Source: CAZGZD01 sp964401915
GTDB lineage: Bacteria; Patescibacteriota; Microgenomatia; UBA1406; GWC2-37-13
NCBI GenBank assembly: GCA_964401915.1
Contig: CAYOAI010000013.1
Location: forward strand, 1-27,436
Length of the DNA: 27,436 nucleotides
Reading direction: 5' to 3'
The position numbers and the translations under genes are program-made. The notes below the pieces were generated by a model. That model saw only the letters and a program-made list of their open reading frames with translations. It did no database searches and was not told where the DNA came from. This document shows positions 6,265 through 15,473 of the stretch, piece by piece; positions within the stretch are counted from its first letter, which is position 1; each line of letters begins with the position of its first letter.

Positions 6265-8352
6265 ATGAAATTTTTAGAAAGTAGTATTGATATTAATGGT
6301 CAAAAGCTGACTATTCAGGTAGGAAAACTAGCGCAAGCTGCGACCACATCAGTTCTTGCCCGACTTGGCGACACCTGCGTGCTTGTGACTCTTACCACAT
6401 CATCTACTCCGTCAAATCTTGATTATCTACCGCTTAAGGTAGAATACGCAGAAAAGCTTTATGCAGGAGGGCGTATCAAGGGATCAAGATGGGTAAAACG
6501 AGAAGGTAAGCCGTCTGATGAGGCGATACTCAATGCACGACTTATAGATCGGCTTATTCGTCCATTTTTTCCAAAAGGATACCGCAATGATATCCAAATT
6601 ATTGTTACCATGCTATCTGTTGATGGAGTAAACTCTCCGGAGATCTTAAGTGCTGTCGGTGTTGTGACGGCGCTTCATTTATCTCCAGTACCGTGGAATG
6701 GTCCAATTGCAACAAGTCGTGTTGCCTATATTCAGGCGAATGATAGTGGTTCATATGTCGTAAATCCTACAGAAGTTGAACAAAAGATATCAGCGCTCGA
6801 TCTTATTGTTGCATCAACTGCCGATCGAGTCGTGATGATAGAGACAGGCGCACTGGAGCTTTCTGAACAAATAATAATCGAAGGAATCAAAAAGGCGAAA
6901 GAGGAAAACAAAAGAATAATAGACTTTATCGAAGACATTAGAGGTAAGGTGGGAATGCCCAAATTGGAAGCTGATGACTCACCTATCGATAGTTCACTCG
7001 AGGCACTTCTTAAAAAAGACCATACAGATGAGCTTAACGCAATTATTGATGGTAAGGCAGAGAAAGAATTTGATGATGGATCCCTTGTAGCTGCACTTGT
7101 TGACGGAGTGTACGATGCAGCGGGCGAAAAATATGAGAAAAAAGATATTGCTGCGGCTGTGGATTATGTGACAAAAAAAATGATTAAGAATCGAATCTTG
7201 ACCACAAAAAAAAGACTCGATGGGCGTGGTCCCGATGAGGTAAGAAAACTGTCATCAGAGGTTGGAATTTTGCCGAGAACTCATGGCACAGGACTTTTTT
7301 CTCGTGGAGATACTCAAGTTTTGTCAATCGTCACGCTCGGTGCGCCAAGCCTTGAGCAGCTTATCGAGACTCCAGAAGGTGAAGAGGCAAAGCGCTATAT
7401 TCATCACTACAATATGCCTCCATATTCAGTTGGAGAGGTGGGGCGGGTTGGATTTCCATCACGTCGTGAGATAGGACATGGAGCGCTTGCTGAAAAAGCT
7501 ATCGAGCCAGTTCTTCCATCTGAGCGAGATTTCCCCTACACCATACGGGTGGTATCTGAAGTCTTATCCTCAAACGGATCAACCTCTATGGCTTCAACCT
7601 GTGGATCAACACTTGCTTTGCTTGATGCTGGTGTGCCAATCAAGGCTCCGGTCTCTGGAATTGCCATGGGACTTATGTGGGAGTCAGATGACAACTATGT
7701 CATTCTTACCGACATCATGGGTATTGAAGATTTCTCAGGAGATATGGACTTTAAGGTTGCTGGGACTCGTGATGGAGTGACTGCAGTACAGCTTGATGTC
7801 AAAAATGACGGATTGACTGATGACATGATTGTCAAAGTCTTTGAGAAAGCGCATACAGCACGACTTGCTATCTTGGAAAATATGATAGCGACAATTGACA
7901 AACCCCGCACTTCTTTGTCCAAATTCGCACCCAAAGTAGTTGTGCTTACCCCACCACCTGACAAGATAGGCGAGATCATAGGTCCAGGAGGTAAAAATAT
8001 AAGAAGCCTTATTGCACGCACTCAGACAGATATTACAGTCGCTGATGATGGTCACGTCACAATCTCAGGTATTGATCAGGCAGGACTTGACGAGGCAGTA
8101 AGTCAGATAGAGGCGATCACTCGTGAACTTGAGGCTGGAGAGGAATTCGACGGTGAGGTAAAGCGACTTCTTCCATTTGGAGCATTTGTTGAAGTGCTAC
8201 CTGGGAAAGAAGGACTTGTACACGTATCAAAGATGGGTCGCGGATTTGTAAAAGATCCGGCAGATGTCGTGAAAATTGGTCAAAAGGTACATGTTAGGGT
8301 GACTGAGGTAGATCGCATGGGCCGGATAAATCTCGAGCTTCTTGGTGAGTAG
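6265..8352 (+). CDS. pnp: Polynucleotide phosphorylase (PNPase)
   Basis: A 695-residue 3'-5' phosphorolytic exoribonuclease of normal length. The order is RNase PH domain 1 (about 1-220), a helical linker, RNase PH domain 2 (about 300-540, with RRLDGRGPDEVR at the start as KKRLDGRGPDEVRKL), a KH domain with IGEIIGPGGKNIR, and a C-terminal S1 domain (FDGEVKRLLPFGAFVEVLPGKEGLVH). FSRGDTQVL and SEVLSSNGSTSMAS fit the catalytic core. All domains are present, so it is probably a functional RNA-turnover trimer. It is probably co-transcribed with rpsO. The 29-nt intergenic region has no Shine-Dalgarno sequence. Confidence 0.97.
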   Translation: MKFLESSIDINGQKLTIQVGKLAQAATTSVLARLGDTCVLVTLTTSSTPSNLDYLPLKVEYAEKLYAGGRIKGSRWVKREGKPSDEAILNARLIDRLIRPFFPKGYRNDIQIIVTMLSVDGVNSPEILSAVGVVTALHLSPVPWNGPIATSRVAYIQANDSGSYVVNPTEVEQKISALDLIVASTADRVVMIETGALELSEQIIIEGIKKAKEENKRIIDFIEDIRGKVGMPKLEADDSPIDSSLEALLKKDHTDELNAIIDGKAEKEFDDGSLVAALVDGVYDAAGEKYEKKDIAAAVDYVTKKMIKNRILTTKKRLDGRGPDEVRKLSSEVGILPRTHGTGLFSRGDTQVLSIVTLGAPSLEQLIETPEGEEAKRYIHHYNMPPYSVGEVGRVGFPSRREIGHGALAEKAIEPVLPSERDFPYTIRVVSEVLSSNGSTSMASTCGSTLALLDAGVPIKAPVSGIAMGLMWESDDNYVILTDIMGIEDFSGDMDFKVAGTRDGVTAVQLDVKNDGLTDDMIVKVFEKAHTARLAILENMIATIDKPRTSLSKFAPKVVVLTPPPDKIGEIIGPGGKNIRSLIARTQTDITVADDGHVTISGIDQAGLDEAVSQIEAITRELEAGEEFDGEVKRLLPFGAFVEVLPGKEGLVHVSKMGRGFVKDPADVVKIGQKVHVRVTEVDRMGRINLELLGE

Positions 8353-8368
8353 ATCTATTTTAACCTGA

Positions 8369-8398
8369 TTGATTTTGTTCTCATACTACTGCTACAAT
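8369..8398 (+). promoter_or_regulatory. ftsK promoter, leaderless type with extended -10
   Basis: TTGATT (8369-8374), an 18-nt spacer and TACAAT (8393-8398) preceded by TGC (extended -10). Seven bases separate the -10 box from the ftsK ATG. Confidence 0.65.
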
Positions 8399-8405
8399 AA
8401 TTACT

Positions 8406-10541
8406 ATGGCCAGACGCAGAACACGATTTAAAGTACCCTTCCTAAAACTTAATGTAAACCGAAAGACAGTCTTCAATATTATTGGATTTTTTCTTATAGC
8501 TGCTGCCGGCCTTTTTCTCGTAGCCTTTTTTTCTGGGCGTGACGCGAGCGACGGAAGATTGCTTTCTTCGCTCAATGTAGAGCTTCGCGCAGGATTTGGG
8601 ATTATGGCATATCTCGTGCCTCCGATTCTTCTTCTTATTTCAAGTCATTTTTTTAATACTAAGAAGCTTAAATTTGTGAAGCCGAATATCACAATTGGTA
8701 GTATTCTTATATTTTTTGCGCTTTTGGGGATATTTAGGACAGGTTTGTGGGGGAAATTTGTCTACACTAATCTTGCCCTGGATTTTACTGTTGTGGGGTC
8801 TCTTGTCATCCTCACAATTGCTTTTTTGGTCGGTCTTATTCTTTTTCTGGATACGTCAGTTGATGCATTTGTGCTTTTTCTTATTGATTTTGCCAAGTCA
8901 ATCTATTTTTTCTTCAAAAATTATGTATTCCGACAGATGCTTTCTGGTGAAAAAGTCGTGGGTGATAAAAAAGATCCAAAATTTATTGAAAACAAGCCCC
9001 TTCTTATTAATCAGAATAGACCAGAGCAGGTCACCCCTGGGGCTCTTAAGCCGACTGGTGGAATAGCCATGAAGCCAGTGACGACCAAGTCTACAAACTG
9101 GATCTATCCACCACTCTCACTGCTTCACGATGTGAAGCAGACAGATGCAGATCGCGGAGACGTGAAGGCAAATGCGGCAATAATTGAGGGCACTCTTGAT
9201 AGTTTTGGACTCCGAGCCCGAGTTGCTGAGGTGAATTATGGTCCGACTGTCACTCAATACGCACTGACAATTACTCAAGGTACCAAGCTGTCAAAGATCA
9301 CTGGTCTATCCAATGACCTTGCACTTGCATTGGCAGCTTCAACTGGGCAGGTCAGGATAGAGGCGCCGATTCCAGGTCGCGCTCTTGTTGGAGTTGAGAC
9401 ACCAAATAAACGTCCTGAAATCGTAACTCTAAAGCGAATCCTCGCAACCGATGTATTTCTCAATAATTCGGACCCTCTTCTTGTACCATTGGGGCTGGAT
9501 GTATCCGGTAAGCCACAGGCTGCAACAATTGATAACATGCCGCATGTGCTTATTGCGGGTACGACCGGATCTGGTAAGTCGGTGATGTTGAACGCGTGGA
9601 TTGCAAGCTTCCTCTTTCGCACCAAGCCAGATGATCTGAAGCTTATCATGGTAGATCCGAAAAGAGTCGAGCTTACCCTCTACAATGGTATTCCACATCT
9701 TTTGACTGAGGTGATTGTTGAGCCGGATAAGATCATCAATGCACTGCGTTGGACAGTGGCTGAGATGGAAGGACGATATAAAGAATTTGCTAAAGTGGGG
9801 GTTCGAAATCTGGAGGGATACAATAATCTGGGCGGAATTGATAAAAAGCCGTATATCATATTTATCATTGATGAGCTGGCGGATCTTATGATATTTGCAG
9901 CCAACGAGGCGGAGGAGCTTATCACACGTATCGCTCAGATGGCACGTGCAACTGGAATTCATCTTGTACTTGCGACTCAGCGCCCATCAGTGGATGTCAT
10001 CACCGGCCTTATGAAGGCCAATATTCCGACTCGCCTTGCATTCAATGTATCCACACTTGTTGATTCTCGAGTCATCATCGATACACCTGGTGCTGAGAAG
10101 CTCTTAGGTCGAGGTGATATGCTCTATCTGCCACCTGATCAGGCCAAGCCACGTCGTATTCAAGGACCATTTGTCACCGAGGCGGAGATTCATGCGCTTG
10201 TCAAATTCCTCAAGGAGAATAATCCTGAGGTGCACTATACCGAAGAGATTACCGACCGAGAGGCTAATATCAATGCACCACTTCGATCATCTGGATTTGG
10301 TGGGGAGAGTGGGGGATCAGATCACGATACTCTTTTCAACCAGTCGATTGAACTTATAGCTCAGCATGATAAAGCATCAGCTTCGCTTCTCCAGCGTCGA
10401 CTGTCAATAGGATACGCTCGAGCAGCCAGAATTCTCGACCAACTTGAGGCGGCAGGCTATGTGGGGCCGGCCGAAGGCTCAAAGCCACGTGAGGTGCTGC
10501 GACGTGGGGTCATGCCAGAGGGAGAGATGATTCAAGAGTAG
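8406..10541 (+). CDS. ftsK: DNA translocase FtsK/SpoIIIE
   Basis: This 711-residue membrane-anchored translocase pumps chromosomal DNA through the closing septum. A basic start is followed by about four transmembrane segments (near 22-42, 64-80, 97-112 and 128-148), then a short linker and no long Pro/Gln region. The motor domain has Walker A GTTGSGKS (385-392) and Walker B in YIIFIIDELADL (about 482-493). VDPKRVEL, the ATQRPSVDVITGLMKANIPT block and the C-terminal winged-helix gamma domain (from about 640; SLLQRRLSIGYARAARILDQLE) are present. The gamma domain suggests that it reads oriented KOPS-like sequences. The start is supported by the -10 box 7 nt upstream. Confidence 0.96.
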   Translation: MARRRTRFKVPFLKLNVNRKTVFNIIGFFLIAAAGLFLVAFFSGRDASDGRLLSSLNVELRAGFGIMAYLVPPILLLISSHFFNTKKLKFVKPNITIGSILIFFALLGIFRTGLWGKFVYTNLALDFTVVGSLVILTIAFLVGLILFLDTSVDAFVLFLIDFAKSIYFFFKNYVFRQMLSGEKVVGDKKDPKFIENKPLLINQNRPEQVTPGALKPTGGIAMKPVTTKSTNWIYPPLSLLHDVKQTDADRGDVKANAAIIEGTLDSFGLRARVAEVNYGPTVTQYALTITQGTKLSKITGLSNDLALALAASTGQVRIEAPIPGRALVGVETPNKRPEIVTLKRILATDVFLNNSDPLLVPLGLDVSGKPQAATIDNMPHVLIAGTTGSGKSVMLNAWIASFLFRTKPDDLKLIMVDPKRVELTLYNGIPHLLTEVIVEPDKIINALRWTVAEMEGRYKEFAKVGVRNLEGYNNLGGIDKKPYIIFIIDELADLMIFAANEAEELITRIAQMARATGIHLVLATQRPSVDVITGLMKANIPTRLAFNVSTLVDSRVIIDTPGAEKLLGRGDMLYLPPDQAKPRRIQGPFVTEAEIHALVKFLKENNPEVHYTEEITDREANINAPLRSSGFGGESGGSDHDTLFNQSIELIAQHDKASASLLQRRLSIGYARAARILDQLEAAGYVGPAEGSKPREVLRRGVMPEGEMIQE

Positions 10542-10563
10542 TAGTTTATTTCCGAATCTTCAT

Positions 10564-11457
10564 ATGATGGGATATATCTTAGCCATTTTGACAATGCTTG
10601 TGTATGGATTCTATCCTGTGGTGTCGCATTATTTGGCCCAAGATATTGATCCTCTTTTTTTGATTGGAGTGGCATCTGTCATCGCATCACTACCATTTCT
10701 TGTCTATCTCATTGCCCGCAAAAAGCACATAGAATTATTCACTATAAGATTTCGAAAACTATTTATCGCTATAGCAGTCTTAGCAGCTGTTGCAAATATA
10801 TTCTTTTTTCTGGGAACGAAGATGACGAGTGGACTTAATACCTCGCTACTACTTCAGGTTGAGCCGATATATTCGGTAATTCTGGCCTTTTTTATTTTGG
10901 GAGAGAAGATAAAAAAGCGTGAAGTGGCGGCGATTTTACTCATGATTATTGGAGCAGTAACTGTGGCGTATAAGGGGAATAGCTCTTTAAATATTGGAGA
11001 TATACTTATTGTTATTTCGCCGGTATTGTACCAGGCATACCATATGCTTGCGAAGCAGATTATGACCAAAGGAGGCGATGCCAATATGGTTGCCGCGGGC
11101 AGGCTTTTGTATGGAGGTATAATTCTATTAGTCGTCTCACTCATTGTGCAACCCACATCAATCTATATATTGACTGACGCGGGAAAAGTTTGGAAAATGA
11201 TACTTTTTGGATTACTCTTGGGGCTCAACTTTTTTACTTGGTATCAGACTTTGGCGAGGTTGCCGCTTTCTCGAGCCTCAGCGTTTATACCCCTATCTGT
11301 TGCCGTGTCATTTGCGGGATCGGTGATATTTTTGAGAGAAGCACCAACAATGCAGCATTATGCTGGACTGCTTTTCATACTAGTTGGGCTTATGAGTCTG
11401 ACCTGGATTCATTTTAAAGGAGAGAAATTGAAGCTTGCGTATGAGCCGGATATTTAA
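10564..11457 (+). CDS. EamA/DMT-family transporter
   Basis: A 297-residue integral membrane protein with about ten hydrophobic helices arranged as two EamA repeats (roughly 1-135 and 147-285). LLLQVEPIYSVILAFFILGEKIKKREVAAILLMIIGAV ends repeat one in its usual form, and the second repeat ends with SFAGSVIFLREAPTMQHYAGLLFILVGL. The substrate cannot be told from sequence. It follows ftsK by 22 nt and is probably co-transcribed. A start at either of two adjacent ATGs (10564 or 10567) is possible. It converges on mltG with 8 nt between stop codons and no terminator between them. Confidence 0.85.
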   Translation: MMGYILAILTMLVYGFYPVVSHYLAQDIDPLFLIGVASVIASLPFLVYLIARKKHIELFTIRFRKLFIAIAVLAAVANIFFFLGTKMTSGLNTSLLLQVEPIYSVILAFFILGEKIKKREVAAILLMIIGAVTVAYKGNSSLNIGDILIVISPVLYQAYHMLAKQIMTKGGDANMVAAGRLLYGGIILLVVSLIVQPTSIYILTDAGKVWKMILFGLLLGLNFFTWYQTLARLPLSRASAFIPLSVAVSFAGSVIFLREAPTMQHYAGLLFILVGLMSLTWIHFKGEKLKLAYEPDI

Positions 11458-11465
11458 AAGAAAGA

Positions 11466-12467
11466 TTAATCGCAGGTGTCGCAGTATTTTTTGATATTTC
11501 GCTCGTGTTCCTCAAGGGTACGACCATAATATGTGTGACCTTTGGAGTCTGCGACATAGAAAAGATATGGTGTCGCTGGATCCGCACTGAGAGCTGCTTG
11601 AATAGATGATAGGCCTGGATTGGATATTGGTCCGGGTGGGAGTCCTTGCCTCTTGTATGTATTGTAGAGTGAGGGGCTTTCTTTATCATCGTTTGTGATT
11701 GAGCCCTTCCACCAAGTTTTTGTAGCGGGTTGATACCCGAGGGCATATTGGATTGTGGCGTCAATTTGAAGAGGAATACCCTCTTTAATACGTCGTAGGA
11801 TAATACTTGCCACCTTGGGTCTATCTACCTCGCGCCTGGCTTCACGCTCAACTATTGATGCAAGTGTGATGACCTCGAGTTTTGTGAGGCCTTTTTGCTT
11901 GGCTTGCGCTTTCATCTCTGATGTGTATCTTTTTTCAAAATTGTTTTTGAGTATAGCTACTGCGTCGTCTGCCGATGCGGTTTTGGGGATTAGATATGTA
12001 TCAGGGAACAAGTATCCTTCGAGCCCTTGAGATGCTTTTTCAAACTCAACTTCTGGAATTCCAAGCTCAGCTGACATGATCTGCGCAATTTCTTCTCGCC
12101 TCAGTCCTTCCCGTACTGTGATCCATCGATCAAGACTACCGACAGTGAATTCCTTAGCTATTTCGCGCGCGCTCATAGATGGGGACAGGCGGAAGTCGCC
12201 AGCCTGAATCTTCTTTTCAATTCCCAATTGCTTAACTACTACAAAAAAGACAAGCTTAGATCTTATGAGGTGTTCACTCTCAAGTCTATTGGATATAAGA
12301 TTGAGATTTTCTCCTGGTTTGATTACAAAAAGCTTGACTGTCTTGTTGTCACGGTCGGCAGGTAGTATTCCCTCCTTGTAAAACAGAGCGGATGACACGC
12401 CGACGATAAGTACCACTATAAAAAAAAGTGTAATTCTATAGCTAAGTTTCATATATTTGGAAATCAC
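11466..12467 (-). CDS. mltG: Endolytic murein transglycosylase MltG (YceG-like)
   Basis: A 333-residue membrane-anchored lytic transglycosylase that cuts nascent glycan strands and so sets their length. One transmembrane helix (about 11-30) is followed by a LysM-like segment (VIKPGENLNLISNRL, 48-62) and the YceG domain. The expected catalytic glutamate is E207 in LASIVEREA, followed by DATIQYALG and YNTYKRQGLPPGPISNPG. The longest frame starts at a GTG (12467) overlapping the upstream gene by 26 nt. An ATG at 12452 (residue 6, MKLSYRIT) is equally likely and leaves an 11-nt overlap. It is the last gene of the murJ operon. The tail ends KYCDTCD. Confidence 0.95.
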   Translation of the reverse strand: MISKYMKLSYRITLFFIVVLIVGVSSALFYKEGILPADRDNKTVKLFVIKPGENLNLISNRLESEHLIRSKLVFFVVVKQLGIEKKIQAGDFRLSPSMSAREIAKEFTVGSLDRWITVREGLRREEIAQIMSAELGIPEVEFEKASQGLEGYLFPDTYLIPKTASADDAVAILKNNFEKRYTSEMKAQAKQKGLTKLEVITLASIVEREARREVDRPKVASIILRRIKEGIPLQIDATIQYALGYQPATKTWWKGSITNDDKESPSLYNTYKRQGLPPGPISNPGLSSIQAALSADPATPYLFYVADSKGHTYYGRTLEEHERNIKKYCDTCD

Positions 12468-13698
12468 TAAGTGTTACTTTAGCCTCTTGTAGGCGATAAA
12501 TATTGCTTGAATAGAGTATGAATAGCGGATCACCTTTTTCTGCTTTTTCATTTCTTTTTTTGAGTAAATATATACCGGCATCTTTGTCATCTGGCGCCCC
12601 TAGAATTTTGGCCACTGAATTCAGATGAAAATTATTTATACCTTTAATTTTACCAGAACGAGTGCTATAAATTTCCAATTTATGCGATTTTGGTTTGAGC
12701 GAAGCAGAGGAAACATTATCATCTCCACCTTGCGCTTTAATGATTTCTTTGAACTTTGAGAGTGCAGCACCACTTTTTAGAATTTTTTGAGCTTCTGTCT
12801 CTCCATTTTTGTCTGATTTATCGTCTGTGTAGCAAATACCCAGAAGAAGCCCTGCGAGTCGTAGCGCTTTGGCTTCAAGATCATGGGAACGCTCGTCATG
12901 CTGCTCGAGTACACGAAGTACATCACGTGCCTCAAGCTTCGGGCCAATTCCTCGCCCGGCCGGCTCAAGAGTCTCATTGATATCAACAACTATCTTGATG
13001 TCAAACCTTTTTGCAATTGCCTTGAACTTGGCAGCAACTCGCTCGGCATCTGCCATAGATCTTACTTTCATTGTGGGTCCAACTGGTATGTCCAGTACCA
13101 AATGATTAGTCGACACTGCTACTTTTTTGGACATTATGGAGATAATCACCTTGTCAAACGACTCAAAAGACAGAGGCTCTTCGACTCGAATGATTGTGTC
13201 ATCTGCTGGCGCAATACCCAAGTGTCCACCCCACACGATACAACCTCCAACAGTGTCTACTATTCTATGAATTTGCTCAGGTGTGAACTCCACATCGGCT
13301 AGTGTCTCCATCACGTCCGCTGTACCGGCCGGTGAGGTGATAGCTCGAGACGAAGTTTTGGGAATCTTAAATCCGGCGGCAGCAATAATGGGCACAACAA
13401 TCATCGTGGTCCGACTTCCAGCAATACCTCCTATGCAGTGTTTGTCGGCCACTATGCCATCAAATTTGAGCTGAGTTCCAGTCTCCACCATTGCGCGTGT
13501 GAGGTAGTACAGCTCATCTTCGGTAAACCCCTTCTTAAAAGATGCGGCGACAAAATAGGTGGTCAACACATCGGACAAACGCTTGTTGGAAATTTCATCC
13601 ATAAGGTTATAGATTTCTTTGTACGTTAAGGGTTTGCCAAGAAGTTTCTTCTGAATAGAATCGACAGCAAGCAAGTGTTTGGAATTTAGGTTGTTCAT
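12442..13698 (-). CDS. AMP phosphorylase / archaeal-type thymidine phosphorylase-like protein lacking the N-terminal domain
   Basis: A 418-residue member of the nucleoside phosphorylase II family. Blocks such as VADKHCIGGIAGSRTTMIVV (83-102), IPKTSSRAITSPAGTADVME (112-131) and GGCIVWGGHLGIAPADD (151-167) match the archaeal AMP phosphorylase type rather than E. coli DeoA, which has GRGLGHTGGTLDKLE at the second block. AMP phosphorylase converts AMP and phosphate to adenine and ribose 1,5-bisphosphate. Archaeal enzymes are about 500 residues with an extra N-terminal domain of about 80; here the ATG overlaps the murJ stop (ATGA), so that domain is truly absent. The substrate is therefore uncertain. 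Its place between murJ and mltG suggests shared expression, not shared pathway. Confidence 0.85.
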   Translation of the reverse strand: MNNLNSKHLLAVDSIQKKLLGKPLTYKEIYNLMDEISNKRLSDVLTTYFVAASFKKGFTEDELYYLTRAMVETGTQLKFDGIVADKHCIGGIAGSRTTMIVVPIIAAAGFKIPKTSSRAITSPAGTADVMETLADVEFTPEQIHRIVDTVGGCIVWGGHLGIAPADDTIIRVEEPLSFESFDKVIISIMSKKVAVSTNHLVLDIPVGPTMKVRSMADAERVAAKFKAIAKRFDIKIVVDINETLEPAGRGIGPKLEARDVLRVLEQHDERSHDLEAKALRLAGLLLGICYTDDKSDKNGETEAQKILKSGAALSKFKEIIKAQGGDDNVSSASLKPKSHKLEIYSTRSGKIKGINNFHLNSVAKILGAPDDKDAGIYLLKKRNEKAEKGDPLFILYSSNIYRLQEAKVTLSDFQIYET

Positions 13699-15326
13699 AT
13701 ATCGATTTGAGTATAGATTTCAAAAAAACGTTTGTGGTACTGTTTAGCTTTTAGAATAAGCTTTGAGACAAGATAGAGCTCTCTAATCTCAAAAAGGAGT
13801 GCGAACAAAAGATATAAGGAAAAAAAGCTGATGAGGCCTGTCATAAGAAGCAAGAATACGTTGATAGTGCGGCTTGTATCAAATACTAATCCGTCAAGTA
13901 GCTTGAGGAGGTAATAGACAAAAAAAGAAGTTACAAACGTTGCTGTCGTAATTTTGATAAGCTCAACCACAAAAAAACGTAGATTAAAATGACCTATCCT
14001 ACGAATGAGAAGTGCGAATAATATAATGACATTTATGACTATTGTGATAGAAAATGATATAGCAAGTGCCCACACAGGTAGGTGATAGATGAACACGAAG
14101 GACATGCTAAGTCCAATATTTGTGGCAATAGTAAATAGGCTTACATAAAAAGGTGTTCGACTATCCAGCATTCCATAAAAACAGCGGGTAATAAAATAAT
14201 AAATAGAGTGAAATGGAATAGATAGTGCAAAGTAAGATAGTGTGGTCGCGGTTAGCGTGGTGGCATCCCAGTCAAATTTTTGTCCTCCAAAGAATAGTCG
14301 AACGAGTGGAGTACGCGCAAAGATAAAAAAGCTTGCAAGTGGAATGGTAAAGAAAAGAATACTCAGAAGAGAGTCGAGGGTAATCTTTTTGAACTCTTCG
14401 ACCTTGCCATCCTGATATAGCTCTGAGAGATAAGGCAGGGATGCTTGGCCGAACGCGATGCCGATTATGGATACAGGAAGCAGTTGGAGTGTCTGGGCAA
14501 GATAAAAGACGGTGTATGATCCAGAACCTATAAGCGTGGTAAGTGTAAGATCTATTGTCGCATCTATCTGGGTCACGACAGTCGTCACAAGGCGGGGAAC
14601 AATCATCCCAAAGAATTCACAAAGACCACGGGTAATGCGAAATATTGGAGCATATTCAAAGTGCGATCTTTTGATGAGTGGGAGTTGAATCACAAATGAA
14701 AGCACTGCTCCGACAACTACCCCGATGACTGGGGCCAAAAGATGCATGCTTGGGGCAAATAATATGGTCATCACTATAATTGCGAGGTTGTAGATTAGGG
14801 GTGCAAATGCCGTAAGAATAAACGTCTTATTGGCTTGTCCTATGCCCGTCAAGAAGCTTGCAAAAATCATAAAGGGAAGTTGCCCGACAAGTAGAATCTT
14901 TGAATAAAAGATGACGGCAGCAAGCTTCTGCCCTGTGAAACCAGGCGTAATGATTGGCAGAATCCAGTTTGCCAATAAAAGCATCACAATAACAAAAACA
15001 AAAAGAGCTACGCTTATCACGTTTATGATTGATGAGATGTTTGCATAAAGCTCTTTTTTGTCTTTCTGATATTTGATAAATATAGGTATGAAAGCCGAAG
15101 TAAGTGCACCTGTTATCAGAACCTCAAATATGAGGTCAGGTATTCGAAATGCAGCGAAAAAGATATCCAGTTCTTCTTTCGTAAAGTAGCCAACCAGTAT
15201 ACGATAGCGGAAGAAGCCAAAAAAGCGTGAACAGATGATCATTGCAGATATGATCATGGCTGAGGAGAAGATGCTTGATTGCTTGCTGAATATGAAATTC
15301 TTGGTGCTTTTGAGGATTCTGTTCAT
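13695..15326 (-). CDS. murJ: Lipid II flippase MurJ (MviN)
   Basis: A 543-residue polytopic protein of the MOP superfamily with about 13-14 hydrophobic helices. It moves lipid II across the cytoplasmic membrane. Typical blocks are SRFFGFFRYRILVGYF, FRIPDLIFEVLITGALTSAFIPIF, ATIDLTLTTLIGSGSYTVFYLAQTLQLLPVSIIGIAFGQASLPYLSEL in pieces, and TRCFYGMLDSRTPFY near 375-390. It begins the minus-strand operon murJ-phosphorylase-mltG and is divergent from mraZ. Its stop codon overlaps the next start (ATGA). A TATAAT lies only 2 nt before the ATG on the minus strand, too close to be its promoter in the usual geometry. Confidence 0.94.
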   Translation of the reverse strand: MNRILKSTKNFIFSKQSSIFSSAMIISAMIICSRFFGFFRYRILVGYFTKEELDIFFAAFRIPDLIFEVLITGALTSAFIPIFIKYQKDKKELYANISSIINVISVALFVFVIVMLLLANWILPIITPGFTGQKLAAVIFYSKILLVGQLPFMIFASFLTGIGQANKTFILTAFAPLIYNLAIIVMTILFAPSMHLLAPVIGVVVGAVLSFVIQLPLIKRSHFEYAPIFRITRGLCEFFGMIVPRLVTTVVTQIDATIDLTLTTLIGSGSYTVFYLAQTLQLLPVSIIGIAFGQASLPYLSELYQDGKVEEFKKITLDSLLSILFFTIPLASFFIFARTPLVRLFFGGQKFDWDATTLTATTLSYFALSIPFHSIYYFITRCFYGMLDSRTPFYVSLFTIATNIGLSMSFVFIYHLPVWALAISFSITIVINVIILFALLIRRIGHFNLRFFVVELIKITTATFVTSFFVYYLLKLLDGLVFDTSRTINVFLLLMTGLISFFSLYLLFALLFEIRELYLVSKLILKAKQYHKRFFEIYTQIDI

Positions 15327-15420
15327 TGATTATAGTCTAATGCACTTTATTTGTAATATACCTCTATTTTAAAGAATTTTGCAAGGCTATGTTTTCTCCT
15401 ATAAATACTACAAAATGCTC

Positions 15421-15449
15421 TTGACAGTAGGTTCAGATTGGTGTTAAAT
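15421..15449 (+). promoter_or_regulatory. mraZ promoter, leaderless type
   Basis: A perfect TTGACA (15421-15426), a 17-nt spacer and TTAAAT (15444-15449). Transcription would start around 15455-15457, immediately before the ATG at 15458. This favours 15458 over the ATG at 15452 as the real mraZ start. Confidence 0.75.
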
Positions 15450-15473
15450 GGATGTATATGGTGTTTTTTGGTG
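15439..15473 (+). promoter_or_regulatory. Four 10-bp-phased TGG repeats: predicted MraZ operator
   Basis: TGGTG (15439), TGGAT (15449), TGGTG (15459) and TGGTG (15469) recur at exactly 10-bp intervals; a degenerate AGGTT lies at 15429. Known MraZ operators are direct TGGGN repeats separated by 5 nt, the same period and core. The array covers the -10 box, the transcription start and the first codons of mraZ, so bound MraZ would block its own promoter. The repeats are observed; the protein-DNA link is inferred from the family. Confidence 0.75.

Noticed and set aside
9429..9962. A 177-residue minus-strand open frame.
   Set aside because: It lies fully inside the FtsK motor domain on the other strand, has no family features and is antisense shadow coding.
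15329..15334. TATAAT on the minus strand as the murJ promoter -10.
   Set aside because: It is only 2 nt before the murJ ATG, so transcription would begin inside the first codons. TAGACT slightly upstream has better spacing but no clear -35.
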